Shown here piece after piece: positions 1 through 9,154 of a stretch of 64,000 nucleotides of DNA. A model generated the notes under the pieces. It saw nothing but the letters and a program-made list of their open reading frames with translations. It was not told the origin of the DNA and searched no databases. Each line of letters starts with the position of its first letter. The stretch's first letter is position 1. This stretch comes from Chryseobacterium sp. JUb7 (GTDB taxonomy: Bacteria > Bacteroidota > Bacteroidia > Flavobacteriales > Weeksellaceae): NCBI RefSeq assembly GCF_024806495.1, contig NZ_JANUFF010000003.1, positions 310,001-374,000 on the forward strand, read 5' to 3'. Position numbers and translations under genes: made by a program.

Positions 1-753
1 GAATTCTTTCAGTTGTACGGAAGCTGGAAGCTGGAGGCTGGAAGATAATTCGTTGTAATCCAGCTTTCCGGTCTGCCAGACCAATTGATAACCTTTTTCC
101 TTAAGGTTTTCTAAATTGTCTTTCCAACCATTATTTAATGTTCTTGACCCTAGAGATCCACCGACAGATAAAATGGTCAGTTTATCTTTGTCAAGTCCCA
201 TTTTTTCTTTTGCTTGAGTGGTCTCCTGCATTCCTGAAATGATATTCTCGCGAATAGGATTTCCCAGAAATTTTATTTTTTCAGCCGGAAAACCTTCCAC
301 TTTCGGATAGGCCGTAAATACAGCTTTTGCTTTTTTACTTAAGATCTTATTCGTTACGCCTGCGTGTGCATTCTGCTCCTGAATAAAAATCGGAATTCCC
401 ATTTTGCTTGCTTCATATAAAGCCGGACCACTTGCAAAACCTCCTGTCCCAACAGCGAAATCCGGAGCAAAGTTTTTAATGATCTTTTTAGATTTAGATA
501 AACTCTTTAAGATCTTAAATGGCAATCCCAAATTAGATAACATATTTCCTCTGTCGATTCCGGCGATATCAATACCTTCGATTTTATAGCCTGCCTGCGG
601 AACCTTTTCCATTTCCATTTTTCCGTTGGCACCAATGAACAAAAACTCTGCATCAGGAAATCTCTTTCTGATTTCATCTGCAATAGCGATGGCAGGGAAG
701 ATGTGACCTCCTGTACCTCCGCCGGATAATAATATTTTCAGTTTTTTGTTCAT
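1..753 (-). CDS. murG: MurG, UDP-GlcNAc:lipid I N-acetylglucosaminyltransferase (3' end outside window)
   Basis: Transfers GlcNAc from UDP-GlcNAc to lipid I on the inner face of the cytoplasmic membrane, giving lipid II for peptidoglycan. The ATG is at 753. The protein starts with the family's glycine-rich loop (LLSGGGTGGHIFPA, about residues 8-21) and keeps GTGGFASGPA and FIQEQNAHAG. 251 codons are visible, and the frame is still open at base 1, so the C-terminal domain is missing from the window. It follows ftsW by 59 bp in the same direction, the usual Bacteroidota order. Near the window edge the reading frame passes through a heptad repeat (19-44) that adds Ser/Leu/Gln-rich residues not typical of the family. 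Identification is firm. Confidence 0.95.
   Translation of the reverse strand, partial: MNKKLKILLSGGGTGGHIFPAIAIADEIRKRFPDAEFLFIGANGKMEMEKVPQAGYKIEGIDIAGIDRGNMLSNLGLPFKILKSLSKSKKIIKNFAPDFAVGTGGFASGPALYEASKMGIPIFIQEQNAHAGVTNKILSKKAKAVFTAYPKVEGFPAEKIKFLGNPIRENIISGMQETTQAKEKMGLDKDKLTILSVGGSLGSRTLNNGWKDNLENLKEKGYQLVWQTGKLDYNELSSSLQLPASVQLKEF
19..44. repeat. Heptad tandem repeat inside murG
   Basis: About 3.7 copies of the 7-mer GGAAGCT (third copy GGAGGCT) lie within the murG frame. Because 7 is not a multiple of 3, each unit is read in a different phase; the translated product is SSLQLPAS-like. Similar GGAAGCTGGAAG strings are familiar between genes in Chryseobacterium, which is recollection and not checked here. 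Confidence 0.7.
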
Positions 754-812
754 TTTAAAATCATTTTTCTTAAAAAATAATAGTGCTTTGTCATTTCATT
801 GTTCGAAATGGC

Positions 813-2051
813 CTAAGCGATATCGTTTATTTCGGCTATGCTTTGTTTTTTTCCCATTCCTTCTTCATCATAAATCTGGATCCTGGAGCTGATATTTAAG
901 ATAATTCCTAACTGCAAATATGTTACCAGCATTGATGTACCTCCATAACTTATCAACGGCAGCGGTTGCCCTGTAACAGGGATTAAATTCACTGCAACTG
1001 CAATATTTACAGCAAGTTGTATGAAAATCATCACTCCGAGACTGAGAACGAGTAAAGACCCGAAAAAAGCGGGCATCTTACTGGCTATCATCACGATACG
1101 GATCATCATAATTAAATATAAACTTATGAGAAAAGCGGCACCAATTACTCCATATTCTTCAACAATTACGGCGAAAATAAAGTCGGATGCAGACTGTGGA
1201 AGCATTTGTTTTAAGGCGCTTTTTCCTGGTCCCATTCCTGTAATTCCACCATGTACAATGGCAGCTTTTGCCTGCATTACCTGATAATTTTTTGCTTTCA
1301 GGCTTTCATCGTCGGTATCTGCTGATTTGGCTTTCGTTGATGTAAAAGTTTCAATACGGCTCATCCATGTGTGAACACGGTTTCCTCCGATCATATTTGT
1401 ATTCAGGGCAATCAGTAAGAAGAAAACAATGGCGATGAATGAGGCTGAAATAAAGCCTGCAATATATTTCCAGTGTAGCTGTCCTATAATCAAAACCACC
1501 ACGGAAACCATTAAAATCATTAATGCTGTAGAACCGTTATCTTTTGCTACCAGTACAAAAACCAATAAAATAGGCCCGAAAATGTACATAATATTCTCAA
1601 TCGGAAGCCTTTCTCTCGTGATTTTCTTGGTCAGATATCTGCAGAGGTAAATAATCAACATTAAAAAGGCAAATGAAGAAGGCTGGAATGAGATAGGGGT
1701 TCCCGGGATTTTCAGCCATCGGGAAGCACTCGCCCCGTCAATGGTTTGTCCTGTAAACATGGTGACAATCAATAGAACTACCATCAAACCGAGCAAAATA
1801 CTGCTGAGCTTTCCGATATATTCGTACTTCACCATTCCGACCACTCTCATGATTCCCAAACCTAAGACTACAAAGAACATATGCTTGATAACGTGACCGG
1901 TCGTGGTCCCGTTATTTACAATGTATTCCAGATTCGAACTTGCAGAATATACAGGGAAGATAGAGAAAATGGAGATCACAAGAATGACCATCCAAAGTAC
2001 TTTATCGCCCTTTAGAAATTCAAATCTGTTTTCTGTGTCTTGTTCGTTCAT
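813..2051 (-). CDS. ftsW: FtsW, SEDS-family peptidoglycan glycosyltransferase
   Basis: A polytopic SEDS protein that polymerises lipid II at the division septum together with the class B PBP FtsI. The 412-aa product has about ten hydrophobic segments beginning near residue 20. Family motifs are visible: SFQPSSFAFL, the loop with AKDNGSTALM, and the C-terminal PVTGQPLPLISYGGTSML, where the ISYGG motif is diagnostic of FtsW/RodA. Its place between murD and murG favours FtsW over RodA. An extended loop (about residues 230-262, including TKAKSADTDDESLKAKNYQV) precedes HGGITGMGPGKS. Length and start are normal for the Bacteroidota form. Confidence 0.95.
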   Translation of the reverse strand: MNEQDTENRFEFLKGDKVLWMVILVISIFSIFPVYSASSNLEYIVNNGTTTGHVIKHMFFVVLGLGIMRVVGMVKYEYIGKLSSILLGLMVVLLIVTMFTGQTIDGASASRWLKIPGTPISFQPSSFAFLMLIIYLCRYLTKKITRERLPIENIMYIFGPILLVFVLVAKDNGSTALMILMVSVVVLIIGQLHWKYIAGFISASFIAIVFFLLIALNTNMIGGNRVHTWMSRIETFTSTKAKSADTDDESLKAKNYQVMQAKAAIVHGGITGMGPGKSALKQMLPQSASDFIFAVIVEEYGVIGAAFLISLYLIMMIRIVMIASKMPAFFGSLLVLSLGVMIFIQLAVNIAVAVNLIPVTGQPLPLISYGGTSMLVTYLQLGIILNISSRIQIYDEEGMGKKQSIAEINDIA

Positions 2052-2123
2052 ATTATTTAATGAATAATGAAAAATTAATAATGAAAAAATAGAATTTCAC
2101 TTTTAATTATTCATTGTTAACTC
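2052..2123. repeat. Low-complexity spacer with ATTATTCATT-type repeats
   Basis: The ftsW-murD gap consists of alternating AATGAATAATGAAAAATTAA-like strings and their inverted form AATTATTCATTG. It has no open frame. This style of imperfect inverted repeat is common between flavobacterial genes (recollection). It could fold in the transcript without being a strong terminator. Confidence 0.45.
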
Positions 2124-3452
2124 TTAATTTTTCAGCACCTGTTCTTTAAACTGATGGCCTCTGTCTTCGTAGCTTTTGAATAAGTCAAAACTCGCACAAC
2201 AAGGAGAAAGTAAAACGGTATCTCCTTTTTTAGCTAATGATTTTGAAATCTCAACCGCTTTTTCCATGCTTGAGGTATCATAAATAAACTCTTTTTTATC
2301 TTTAAAGAAATTGATAATTTTTTCATTATCAATTCCTAAGCAGACAATTGCTTTTACTTTTCTTTTGACTAATTCTTCAATTTCAGTATAGTCATTTCCT
2401 TTATCTAAACCTCCAACAATCCAAACGGTCGGAGTTTTCATACTTTCCAGTGCGTAATAGGTTGCATTGACGTTGGTTGCCTTACTGTCATTGATGTATT
2501 TGACACCTTCAATTTCAGTTACAAGCTCTAATCTGTGCTCAACAGCCTGAAAAGTCATTAATGAATTTCTGATACTTTCATTATTGATCTGTAATATTTT
2601 ACCGGCAATTGATGCCGCTAAACTGTTGGCTACATTATGCGTTCCTAAAAGAGACAATTCTTCAATTTTCATGGAGAAATCATCCTTTAGCTTCACTTCA
2701 ATCTTATCCTGATCTATGAACCCCCCTTCGGACAACTTTTCTTTTGTTGAAAAAGGAATCATTTTGGCTTTGATCTCTAATTTTTCAAGAATGTTTTTGC
2801 TCATTTCGTCATCTTTATTATAGATGAAGAAATTATCATTTTCCTGATTTTCAGCAATCCTGAACTTTGCTAATGCATATTCTTCATAGTTGTAATTGTA
2901 CTGGTCCAGGTGATCCTGCGACAAATTCAACAATAAAGAAATATAAGGTCTGAAATTCTGAATATCATCCAACTGGAAGGAACTTACCTCCAATACGTAA
3001 TATTCGTGGTTTTCATCAGCAACCTGCTTGGCAAAGCTGTAGCCTATATTTCCGCCTAAACCTACATTTAGTCCATCATTTTTCAGGATGTAATAGATCA
3101 AAGACGTAGTTGTTGTTTTTCCGTTGCTTCCTGTGATGGCTATTATTTTTGCATCGGTAAATTCTGAGGCAAATTCAATTTCAGAAGAAAGTCTGATTCC
3201 TTTCTCATGAATTTTATGAATAATTTCTGCCTTTTTAGGAATTCCCGGGCTTTTTACAATCCAGTCGGCATTTAAAATTTTTTCTTCGTTGTGGTTTTCT
3301 TCTTCAAATTCAATTTCATTTTCAACAAGAAACTGCTTATAGTTATCCTTAATGGCTCCTTTGTCTGAAAGAAAAACTTCCAGACCCTGTTTTTTAGCCA
3401 AATAAGCAGCTCCGCAACCGCTTTCTCCTCCTCCTAAAACAACTATTTTCAT
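2124..3452 (-). CDS. murD: MurD, UDP-MurNAc-L-alanine:D-glutamate ligase
   Basis: Cytoplasmic ATP-dependent ligase adding D-Glu to UDP-MurNAc-L-Ala. The 442-aa protein starts with a Rossmann-like N-terminal domain (VVLGGGESGCGAAYLAK). The Mur ligase P-loop AITGSNGKTTTTSLI lies near residues 105-119, followed by NLSQDHLDQY, EHRLELV, YINDSKATNVNAT and the C-terminal LLSPCCASFDLFKSYEDRG characteristic of MurD. It lies between mraY and ftsW in the usual Bacteroidota order. Length and motifs are complete, and nothing unusual is seen. Confidence 0.97.
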   Translation of the reverse strand: MKIVVLGGGESGCGAAYLAKKQGLEVFLSDKGAIKDNYKQFLVENEIEFEEENHNEEKILNADWIVKSPGIPKKAEIIHKIHEKGIRLSSEIEFASEFTDAKIIAITGSNGKTTTTSLIYYILKNDGLNVGLGGNIGYSFAKQVADENHEYYVLEVSSFQLDDIQNFRPYISLLLNLSQDHLDQYNYNYEEYALAKFRIAENQENDNFFIYNKDDEMSKNILEKLEIKAKMIPFSTKEKLSEGGFIDQDKIEVKLKDDFSMKIEELSLLGTHNVANSLAASIAGKILQINNESIRNSLMTFQAVEHRLELVTEIEGVKYINDSKATNVNATYYALESMKTPTVWIVGGLDKGNDYTEIEELVKRKVKAIVCLGIDNEKIINFFKDKKEFIYDTSSMEKAVEISKSLAKKGDTVLLSPCCASFDLFKSYEDRGHQFKEQVLKN

Positions 3453-3534
3453 ATAATTTTTGATTTAATGATTGAAATATTTAATAATTCAAAATGTTTA
3501 AATGCTTAAATAATTCAATTTTTTAAATTAATTT
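3453..3534. repeat. AT-rich low-complexity spacer (AATGATT/AATTCAAA repeats)
   Basis: The murD-mraY gap is built of imperfect short repeats (TTTAATGATTGAAATATT, TTAATAATTCAAAATG, TTAAATAATTCAATTT). There is no coding potential. It is one of several repeat-like spacers in this cluster, each of a different type. Confidence 0.4.
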
Positions 3535-4776
3535 TTATCTCATCTTCAACGTAATCAAGCATACAATGGCCAGCATTACTCCGATGATAATCATTCTGTT
3601 AACTATTTTACTCTCATGAAAGCCTCCCTTCTGATAATGGTGATGTAAAGGGGACATTCTGAATAGTCTATTATTTTGAGCATATTCCAGCCCGTATTTT
3701 CTTTTTCTATATTTGAAAACTACAACCTGCAGCATCACAGATAGGTTTTCGATTAAAAAGATTCCACATAAAACAGGAATCATTAATTCTTTTCTTAAAA
3801 TAATGGCTAAGACAGCAATAACACCGCCTAGCATCAAACTTCCGGTATCACCCATAAAAACCTGCGCCGGATAGGTGTTGTACCAGAAAAAACCAATAAC
3901 AGCACCCACCATGGCCACTACAAAAATGGTGGTTTCACCCATATTGGGGAGGAACATGATGTTGAGATAATCTGCAAAAATAATATTCCCGGAAAGGTAA
4001 GCGAACAAACCTAAGGTGAGCAAAATGACGGTACTTGTTCCGGCAGCGAGGCCATCAATTCCATCGGTAATATTGGCTCCGTTGGATACCGCTGTTACAA
4101 TAAAAATAACGATAGGGATGAAGACAACCCAAGCCCATTCATGAGCATCTTTATCATTCATCCAAAAAAGCATTCCACTGTAATCAAATTCATTATTTTT
4201 GGTGAATGGAACGGTAGAAACAGTGATTTTCTCAGTAGGCATAAAGTTTTGTTCTACATTATTTCTGTTGACTACTTTTGCGTCCGCATATTTTCTTTTA
4301 ACAGTAATGTCCGGGTGGAAATACATTGTAACTCCGATAATTAACCCTAGCCCGACTTGTCCTACAATCTTAAATTTACCGCTTAAGCCATCTTTATTTT
4401 TTTTGATTTTCTTTAAATAATCATCTAAGAAACCAATGGCACCCATCCAGATCACAGAAACAATCAGAAGGACTATATAAACATTTGTAATTCTTGTAAA
4501 TAACAGAACAGGAATAAGAGTCGCCAAAATAATGATAAGACCTCCCATCGTAGGAGTTCCTTCTTTTTGTTTTTGTCCGTCTAATCCAAGATCGCGAACC
4601 AATTCACCCATCTGTTTTGCTCTCAGGTAGTTGATGATTCTTTTTCCGTATACAAGAGCAATGGTTAAAGAAAACAAAACTGCCATTCCTGCACGGAAAG
4701 AAATGTATTTCAACAGTCCTAATCCGGGAACATGTATTCCATGGGCGGTTAAATATTCGTATAGATAGTATAACAT
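3535..4776 (-). CDS. mraY: MraY, phospho-MurNAc-pentapeptide transferase
   Basis: Membrane enzyme that transfers phospho-MurNAc-pentapeptide to undecaprenyl phosphate, giving lipid I. The 413-aa polytopic protein shows the catalytic aspartates in [23 protein letters not shown] and [12 protein letters not shown], and the C-terminal [18 protein letters not shown] motif. It is longer than the roughly 360-aa proteobacterial enzyme because of an insert around residues 155-215 ([12 protein letters not shown]... to KDAHEW), which is common in Bacteroidota MraY. It is preceded in the transcript by a small unknown gene instead of following murE directly. Confidence 0.97.
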   Translation of the reverse strand: MLYYLYEYLTAHGIHVPGLGLLKYISFRAGMAVLFSLTIALVYGKRIINYLRAKQMGELVRDLGLDGQKQKEGTPTMGGLIIILATLIPVLLFTRITNVYIVLLIVSVIWMGAIGFLDDYLKKIKKNKDGLSGKFKIVGQVGLGLIIGVTMYFHPDITVKRKYADAKVVNRNNVEQNFMPTEKITVSTVPFTKNNEFDYSGMLFWMNDKDAHEWAWVVFIPIVIFIVTAVSNGANITDGIDGLAAGTSTVILLTLGLFAYLSGNIIFADYLNIMFLPNMGETTIFVVAMVGAVIGFFWYNTYPAQVFMGDTGSLMLGGVIAVLAIILRKELMIPVLCGIFLIENLSVMLQVVVFKYRKRKYGLEYAQNNRLFRMSPLHHHYQKGGFHESKIVNRMIIIGVMLAIVCLITLKMR

Positions 4777-4803
4777 TTTCTATTTAATTTAAAGGTTAAT
4801 AAT

Positions 4804-5172
4804 TTAGAGATTATACATCTTCATAAATACATCCCTTCTATATTTACATATTGTATCAATTTTGCTTCCTTTATTTTTTATAATTGATTCAGGAATCATT
4901 TTATATTTATGTTTTTGATACAGCTTTAAAATTTCATTTTCATAAAGAGGGCTTTTATTTTTCATATATTTTTCACAAAGGCAGATTCCAATTTTCGCTT
5001 CTGTATTATTATATACCAAACTTTCCGGCTCTTTAAATAATTTTGAATAGTAAACCCCTTCACAATCCAAAATTTTATATTTTTTTTCAAATACATTTGT
5101 GAAAATATAGAGCATAAATATTCCCAGACCAATTATTAAAAGTATGATGGCGGATATATTTATTGCTTTCAT
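4804..5172 (-). CDS. Unknown small membrane-anchored protein in the cell-wall cluster
   Basis: A 122-aa protein not recognised as any family. Residues 5-27 form one strong hydrophobic segment (ISAIILLIIGLGIFMLYIF), followed by a mostly charged soluble part. Four cysteines are visible: CEGVYY, the pair in GICLCEKY, and TICKYR. It sits between murE (8 bp away) and mraY (27 bp away) on the same strand, so it is probably cotranscribed. It is very A/T- and Lys/Ile/Tyr-rich compared with its neighbours, which suggests an insertion. Topology is probably N-in with the C-terminal part outside. A role in wall synthesis would be only guilt by position. Confidence 0.7.
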   Translation of the reverse strand: MKAINISAIILLIIGLGIFMLYIFTNVFEKKYKILDCEGVYYSKLFKEPESLVYNNTEAKIGICLCEKYMKNKSPLYENEILKLYQKHKYKMIPESIIKNKGSKIDTICKYRRDVFMKMYNL

Positions 5173-5180
5173 TTTCCCAT

Positions 5181-6641
5181 TTATTTACTCATAAGCTTCC
5201 AAAGCTCATTAATTACTTCTTTGTCATCAAAATGATGTTTTACACCATTGATCTCCTGATAGTTTTCGTGACCTTTTCCGGCTACGAGAACGATATCTTT
5301 CGGTTCTGAGAATTTTATTGCCATTTTGATGGCTTCTCTTCTATCTGGTATTGAAGTGTATTTGCTGAAGTTCTGAGGTTCAACGCCTGCTTCAATTTCT
5401 TTTATAATAACTGCAGGATCTTCCGTTCTCGGATTATCTGAAGTGATGATGGCCAACGTAGATTTCTTCGTGGCAATATTTCCCATTTCAGGTCTTTTTG
5501 AATGATCTCTGTCGCCTCCGCAACCAAAAACAGTGATTAATCTTTCATTTTTTGTTCTGATATCATTAATGCTGTCCAGAATGTTTTCCAACGCATCGGG
5601 AGTATGTGCATAATCTACGATGAAGAAAATCCCTCCATCTGATTTGAATGTTTCAAACCTTCCTGAAACTCTTTTAAGCTTACTGATGGCCTGTAAAATT
5701 TCATCCTGTTCAAAATCAAGCTCCGCAGCAATTCCGTAAACCAGCAATAAATTGTAAACATTGAATTTTCCCGTCAGTGTTGTCCAGAATTCTTTTCCGT
5801 TAAAGTTCAGCAGCATTCCGTTAAAATCAACTTCCAGAAGTTTTCCATGAAAATCTGCCATTGTTTTCAAGGCATAAGATTTTTTTACCGCCTTTGTATT
5901 CTGAAGCATTACATTTCCGTTTTTGTCATCAACATTAGTGATGGCTACAGCTGTATCCTGAAGTTGATCAAAAAATCTTTTTTTGGTTTTTAAATACTCA
6001 TCAAAAGTTTTATGATAATCAAGATGATCATGTGTCAAATTGGTAAATCCGGCTATTTTAAAATGAAGACCTTCAATTCTGTTTTGGGCAATTCCGTGAG
6101 AGCTTACCTCCATAAAAGCAAAATCACAACCTTCTTCAACCGCCTGAGCTAAAATTTTATTAATGGTGATCACATCCGGAGTTGTGTGTGTTGCCGGAAT
6201 GATTTTGTCTCCAATTCTGATTTCTACTGTAGAAAGTAAAGCGGAATCGTAGCCTAAATTTTTGAAAACATCAAAAAGCAGCGTTGAAACGGAAGTTTTC
6301 CCATTTGTTCCTGTTACACCAATTAATTTTAATTTTTCAGAAGGATTACCATAAAAATTGGATGCTAACTGGCCTAAGGCTTTAGAAGAATCTTTTACTT
6401 TAACATAGGTGATATATTCATCTAAATGTTCAGGAAATTCTTCACAAATGATTGTTTTTGCTCCTTTTTCAACTGAAGATGCAATAAATGAATGTCCATC
6501 TACAACCGTTCCTCTCATTGCGATATACAAAGAGTTTTCCGTAACCTTTCGGCTGTCGAATGTCAATTCTGAAACGTCACGAGTGTCATCACCGTGAATT
6601 TCTAATACTGGAATTCTGTTTAATAATTCAATTAATTGCAT
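5181..6641 (-). CDS. murE: MurE, UDP-MurNAc-tripeptide synthetase (meso-DAP type)
   Basis: Adds the third amino acid to UDP-MurNAc-L-Ala-D-Glu. The 486-aa protein has the P-loop VTGTNGKTSVSTL (about residues 109-121), the TTPD substrate motif (HTTPDVITINK), SSHGIAQNRIEG and YAHTPDALEN. The specificity motif appears as SDNPRTEDP; DNPR marks enzymes that use meso-diaminopimelate instead of lysine, in line with Bacteroidota peptidoglycan. The gene lies between ftsI and the small unknown gene. There is no murF next to it, as is normal in this phylum. Confidence 0.97.
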   Translation of the reverse strand: MQLIELLNRIPVLEIHGDDTRDVSELTFDSRKVTENSLYIAMRGTVVDGHSFIASSVEKGAKTIICEEFPEHLDEYITYVKVKDSSKALGQLASNFYGNPSEKLKLIGVTGTNGKTSVSTLLFDVFKNLGYDSALLSTVEIRIGDKIIPATHTTPDVITINKILAQAVEEGCDFAFMEVSSHGIAQNRIEGLHFKIAGFTNLTHDHLDYHKTFDEYLKTKKRFFDQLQDTAVAITNVDDKNGNVMLQNTKAVKKSYALKTMADFHGKLLEVDFNGMLLNFNGKEFWTTLTGKFNVYNLLLVYGIAAELDFEQDEILQAISKLKRVSGRFETFKSDGGIFFIVDYAHTPDALENILDSINDIRTKNERLITVFGCGGDRDHSKRPEMGNIATKKSTLAIITSDNPRTEDPAVIIKEIEAGVEPQNFSKYTSIPDRREAIKMAIKFSEPKDIVLVAGKGHENYQEINGVKHHFDDKEVINELWKLMSK

Positions 6642-6713
6642 TTCTTTGATGCTTTATATTTTAATCTTTGACATGGTTTTATCCTGTCGTTATTCATATT
6701 ATATTTTCGGATT

Positions 6714-6758
6714 CCATAAGTTTCACTTATGGCTATTAATATTGAACCCTTCGGGTTC
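6714..6758. repeat. Double-hairpin intergenic repeat between ftsI and murE
   Basis: Two small perfect hairpins stand next to each other: CCATAAG-TTTCA-CTTATGG (6714-6732) and GAACCC-TTC-GGGTTC (6744-6758). On the transcribed minus strand they precede the murE start by about 70 bases. The arrangement resembles a repeat family (aacccttcgggttc plus gtgaaac) met many times in Chryseobacterium genomes; that is recollection. Neither hairpin has a strong T run on the minus strand, so read-through is likely. Confidence 0.55.
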
Positions 6759-6768
6759 TTTTCTTCCT

Positions 6769-8760
6769 TTAATTCTGCAGAGATAAATAAATTCTCTGAT
6801 TCTTACTAATTGTTGTGCCTTCCAGTGGGAATTGTTCTGTAATTCTTCCAACACCCTTAAAATCAACACGGTATCCTAGGTTTTCCAGTTGCGGGATCAC
6901 GTTTTTACCGATCAATCCTACTACACTTGGCATTTGTTTATTATTTACTTCTATTTTTACATTAGGCTCAACCATTTTATTTAAGTTGACCTTTTTGTCT
7001 ACAAGCATTTCTTTTTCAACATTTTGAGGAGTCTTTAAGAATGTTTTTCCTGCAATTTCCTTAAAAACCGGAGCGGAAACTGTTCCTCCATAAAATCCTT
7101 TCGCTGTATTCGGTTCACTGATCATTACATAACAAGTATATTTCGGATTATCAGCCGGATAGAATCCTGCGAACGATGCTCGATACTTCATCGGACCAGG
7201 CAACCAATATTCAAATCTAGCCGTTCCTGTTTTTCCTGCCATTTTTAGATTTGGGGTAAAAATACTTCGTCCTGTTCCTTTTTCAACGGCCTTTGTTAAG
7301 GCATTGGTCATCATTTTAATGGCTTTTTCAGAAGCCATTCTGTTGACCATTACTTCTGGTTTTGCATTATACATTACCTTGCCGTCTTTCATGATTTTAT
7401 CGATGAATAAAGGCTTAAGCATTTTTCCGCCGTTAGCAACCCCATTATAAAAGGTCGTTAACTGTAATAAATTAATGTTTGATGAATATCCGTAAGCGAT
7501 TGAAGCCAGTGTTGCAGCATTCCATCTTTTGTTCTGAGGCGTTACAATTTTAGGTTTTGTAATCCCCGGAAGCTCAATATCCATTTTGTCAAATAACTTC
7601 CAGCGTTTCAGGTGGTCCAGGAATATCTGAGGTTTTTCGGCATAATACTTTGTAATCAGTTTTGCTGTTCCTACGTTACTGGATTTTGCCAAAACATCAC
7701 TAATGTCGTAGGTCCCACCGCCGTGTCCGTCTGAAATTCTTTGCTTTGCATATACCCAAACTCCGTTTCCTACATTTACCGTTGTATTTTCGTCAATAAA
7801 ACCATCATCCATTGCCGCCAGAAGCGAAATAGTTTTAAAGGTAGATCCGGGTTCGATATTATCTTTTAGAGCATAGTTGTAAGAATCTTCGTAATCTCCA
7901 TCTTCAGTTCTGCGCAGGTTAACCATTGCACGAACTTTTCCTGTTTCAACCTCCATCACAATCACGGTTCCGTGTTTTGCTTCAAAATTGATCAGTTGTT
8001 TTTCCAAAGCTGAGTGTGCAATATCCTGAATTCTAAGGTCTAATGTCGTATAAACATCTTCACCGTCAACGGGTTCCTGAACTTTCCAGAAGTCAATAGG
8101 TTTCCATTGAGAAGAATTGATTCTCTGTTCCAATCTTTTGCCATCAGTTCCTCTGAGATATTTTGAGAAAGCACCTTCAAGTCCGGCTGTATGTTCTCCG
8201 TCATCCATACCAATGGTTCCTGCTCCGATTTCTGAAGTGGCAAGCTCTCGCTTATAATTTCTGTCGACAATAAAGCCTCCTTTATTTTTACCTCTTTTAA
8301 AAATCGGAAACTGTCTGATTCTGTCGTACTGATCAAAATCAAGACCTTTTACCAAAGTGTAATACTGGTTTTTCTTTCCTCTCTGTTCGTCAAATTTCTT
8401 TCTGAATTCACCTCTTGGCTTTCCAAACATTTTGCTTAAAGAATCTGTTAATGCGCCAATGTTGTTGGTGTAAACAGTGTCCTTCATTGTTTTGAAATCA
8501 AGATAGATGTCGTAGCGCATCACGGTTGTTGCGAGAATAGAACCGTCTGAAGCGAATAAATTTCCACGGGCAGCTTTTAAAGTAGCCTCGCGATAGTTTT
8601 TATTAATGTAGTCGTCTTTAATTTCCTGAACATTAGTGTTTTGTAAGATTACAATTCTCGCAAGGAACATTACAAATACGCACAAAGCCACCACTGCGAA
8701 GAGGTAGCCCCACCTTAACGTTTTTTTACGTTTGTTATCGTATTCATTTTGCTTTTGCAT
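6769..8760 (-). CDS. ftsI: FtsI/PBP3, septal peptidoglycan transpeptidase with PASTA domain
   Basis: Class B penicillin-binding protein that cross-links septal peptidoglycan with FtsW as partner. In the 663-aa protein a short cytoplasmic tail is followed by one membrane anchor (residues 17-36). A PBP dimerisation domain comes next, then the transpeptidase domain with the three active-site motifs SxxK at S306 (GSTFK), SxN at S360 (SSNVG) and KTG at K510 (GKTGTARFEY). A C-terminal PASTA domain starts near residue 605 (MPSVVGLIGKNVIPQLENLG). The start overlaps the end of ftsL by 17 bp, suggesting translational coupling. Confidence 0.97.
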   Translation of the reverse strand: MQKQNEYDNKRKKTLRWGYLFAVVALCVFVMFLARIVILQNTNVQEIKDDYINKNYREATLKAARGNLFASDGSILATTVMRYDIYLDFKTMKDTVYTNNIGALTDSLSKMFGKPRGEFRKKFDEQRGKKNQYYTLVKGLDFDQYDRIRQFPIFKRGKNKGGFIVDRNYKRELATSEIGAGTIGMDDGEHTAGLEGAFSKYLRGTDGKRLEQRINSSQWKPIDFWKVQEPVDGEDVYTTLDLRIQDIAHSALEKQLINFEAKHGTVIVMEVETGKVRAMVNLRRTEDGDYEDSYNYALKDNIEPGSTFKTISLLAAMDDGFIDENTTVNVGNGVWVYAKQRISDGHGGGTYDISDVLAKSSNVGTAKLITKYYAEKPQIFLDHLKRWKLFDKMDIELPGITKPKIVTPQNKRWNAATLASIAYGYSSNINLLQLTTFYNGVANGGKMLKPLFIDKIMKDGKVMYNAKPEVMVNRMASEKAIKMMTNALTKAVEKGTGRSIFTPNLKMAGKTGTARFEYWLPGPMKYRASFAGFYPADNPKYTCYVMISEPNTAKGFYGGTVSAPVFKEIAGKTFLKTPQNVEKEMLVDKKVNLNKMVEPNVKIEVNNKQMPSVVGLIGKNVIPQLENLGYRVDFKGVGRITEQFPLEGTTISKNQRIYLSLQN

Positions 8761-9112
8761 CTGTGCTGTCCAGTTTTATTAGCAGTTTATGAGGATGATT
8801 TTCCAGGGTCATTAAAGAATCCCTTGCTACTTCTTTCCCCAACTCCGATTCCATTTTTACTTTGATCAGCTTACTTTGGGCGTAAGCGTTTCGTGATTTA
8901 TATTCTTCTGTTTCTTCTTTTAAGGCGTTAACAATTTTAATCTTCTTGTTGACGAGATGATTGCTGTAAATCATGGCCATCATTAAGATAAACAACAGGA
9001 GAAAATACTTGTAATGTATTTTGATCTCATCACGGTTCAGAAAATTCCCTTTTATAATATCTATAAAAGTTAATCTCTTCTGGGGACGATTTGTTGTTAC
9101 TCTTTTTGCCAC
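8744..9112 (-). CDS. FtsL-like divisome membrane protein (GTG start)
   Basis: A 122-aa single-pass protein between rsmH and ftsI, the position of ftsL. A basic N-terminal tail is followed by a membrane span (residues 35-52, FLLLFILMMAMIYSNHLV). A helical, coiled-coil-prone periplasmic part follows (KIVNALKEETEEYKSRNAYAQSKLIKVKMESELGKEVA). The start codon is GTG at 9112-9110 and no ATG lies near it. In Bacteroidota this FtsL-like family is recognised mainly by position and topology; FtsL links FtsQ/FtsB to FtsWI at the septum. Sequence identity to known FtsL is not evident by eye, so the name is left out. Confidence 0.85.
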   Translation of the reverse strand: MAKRVTTNRPQKRLTFIDIIKGNFLNRDEIKIHYKYFLLLFILMMAMIYSNHLVNKKIKIVNALKEETEEYKSRNAYAQSKLIKVKMESELGKEVARDSLMTLENHPHKLLIKLDSTDAKAK

Positions 9113-9154
9113 AGACTTTGTCTGATTTATTATTTATTTAATTGTAGTTTTTAT

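Noticed and set aside
8040..8342. Minus-strand frame of 100 codons inside ftsI
   Set aside because: Out-of-frame shadow on the same strand as a complete, motif-verified ftsI.
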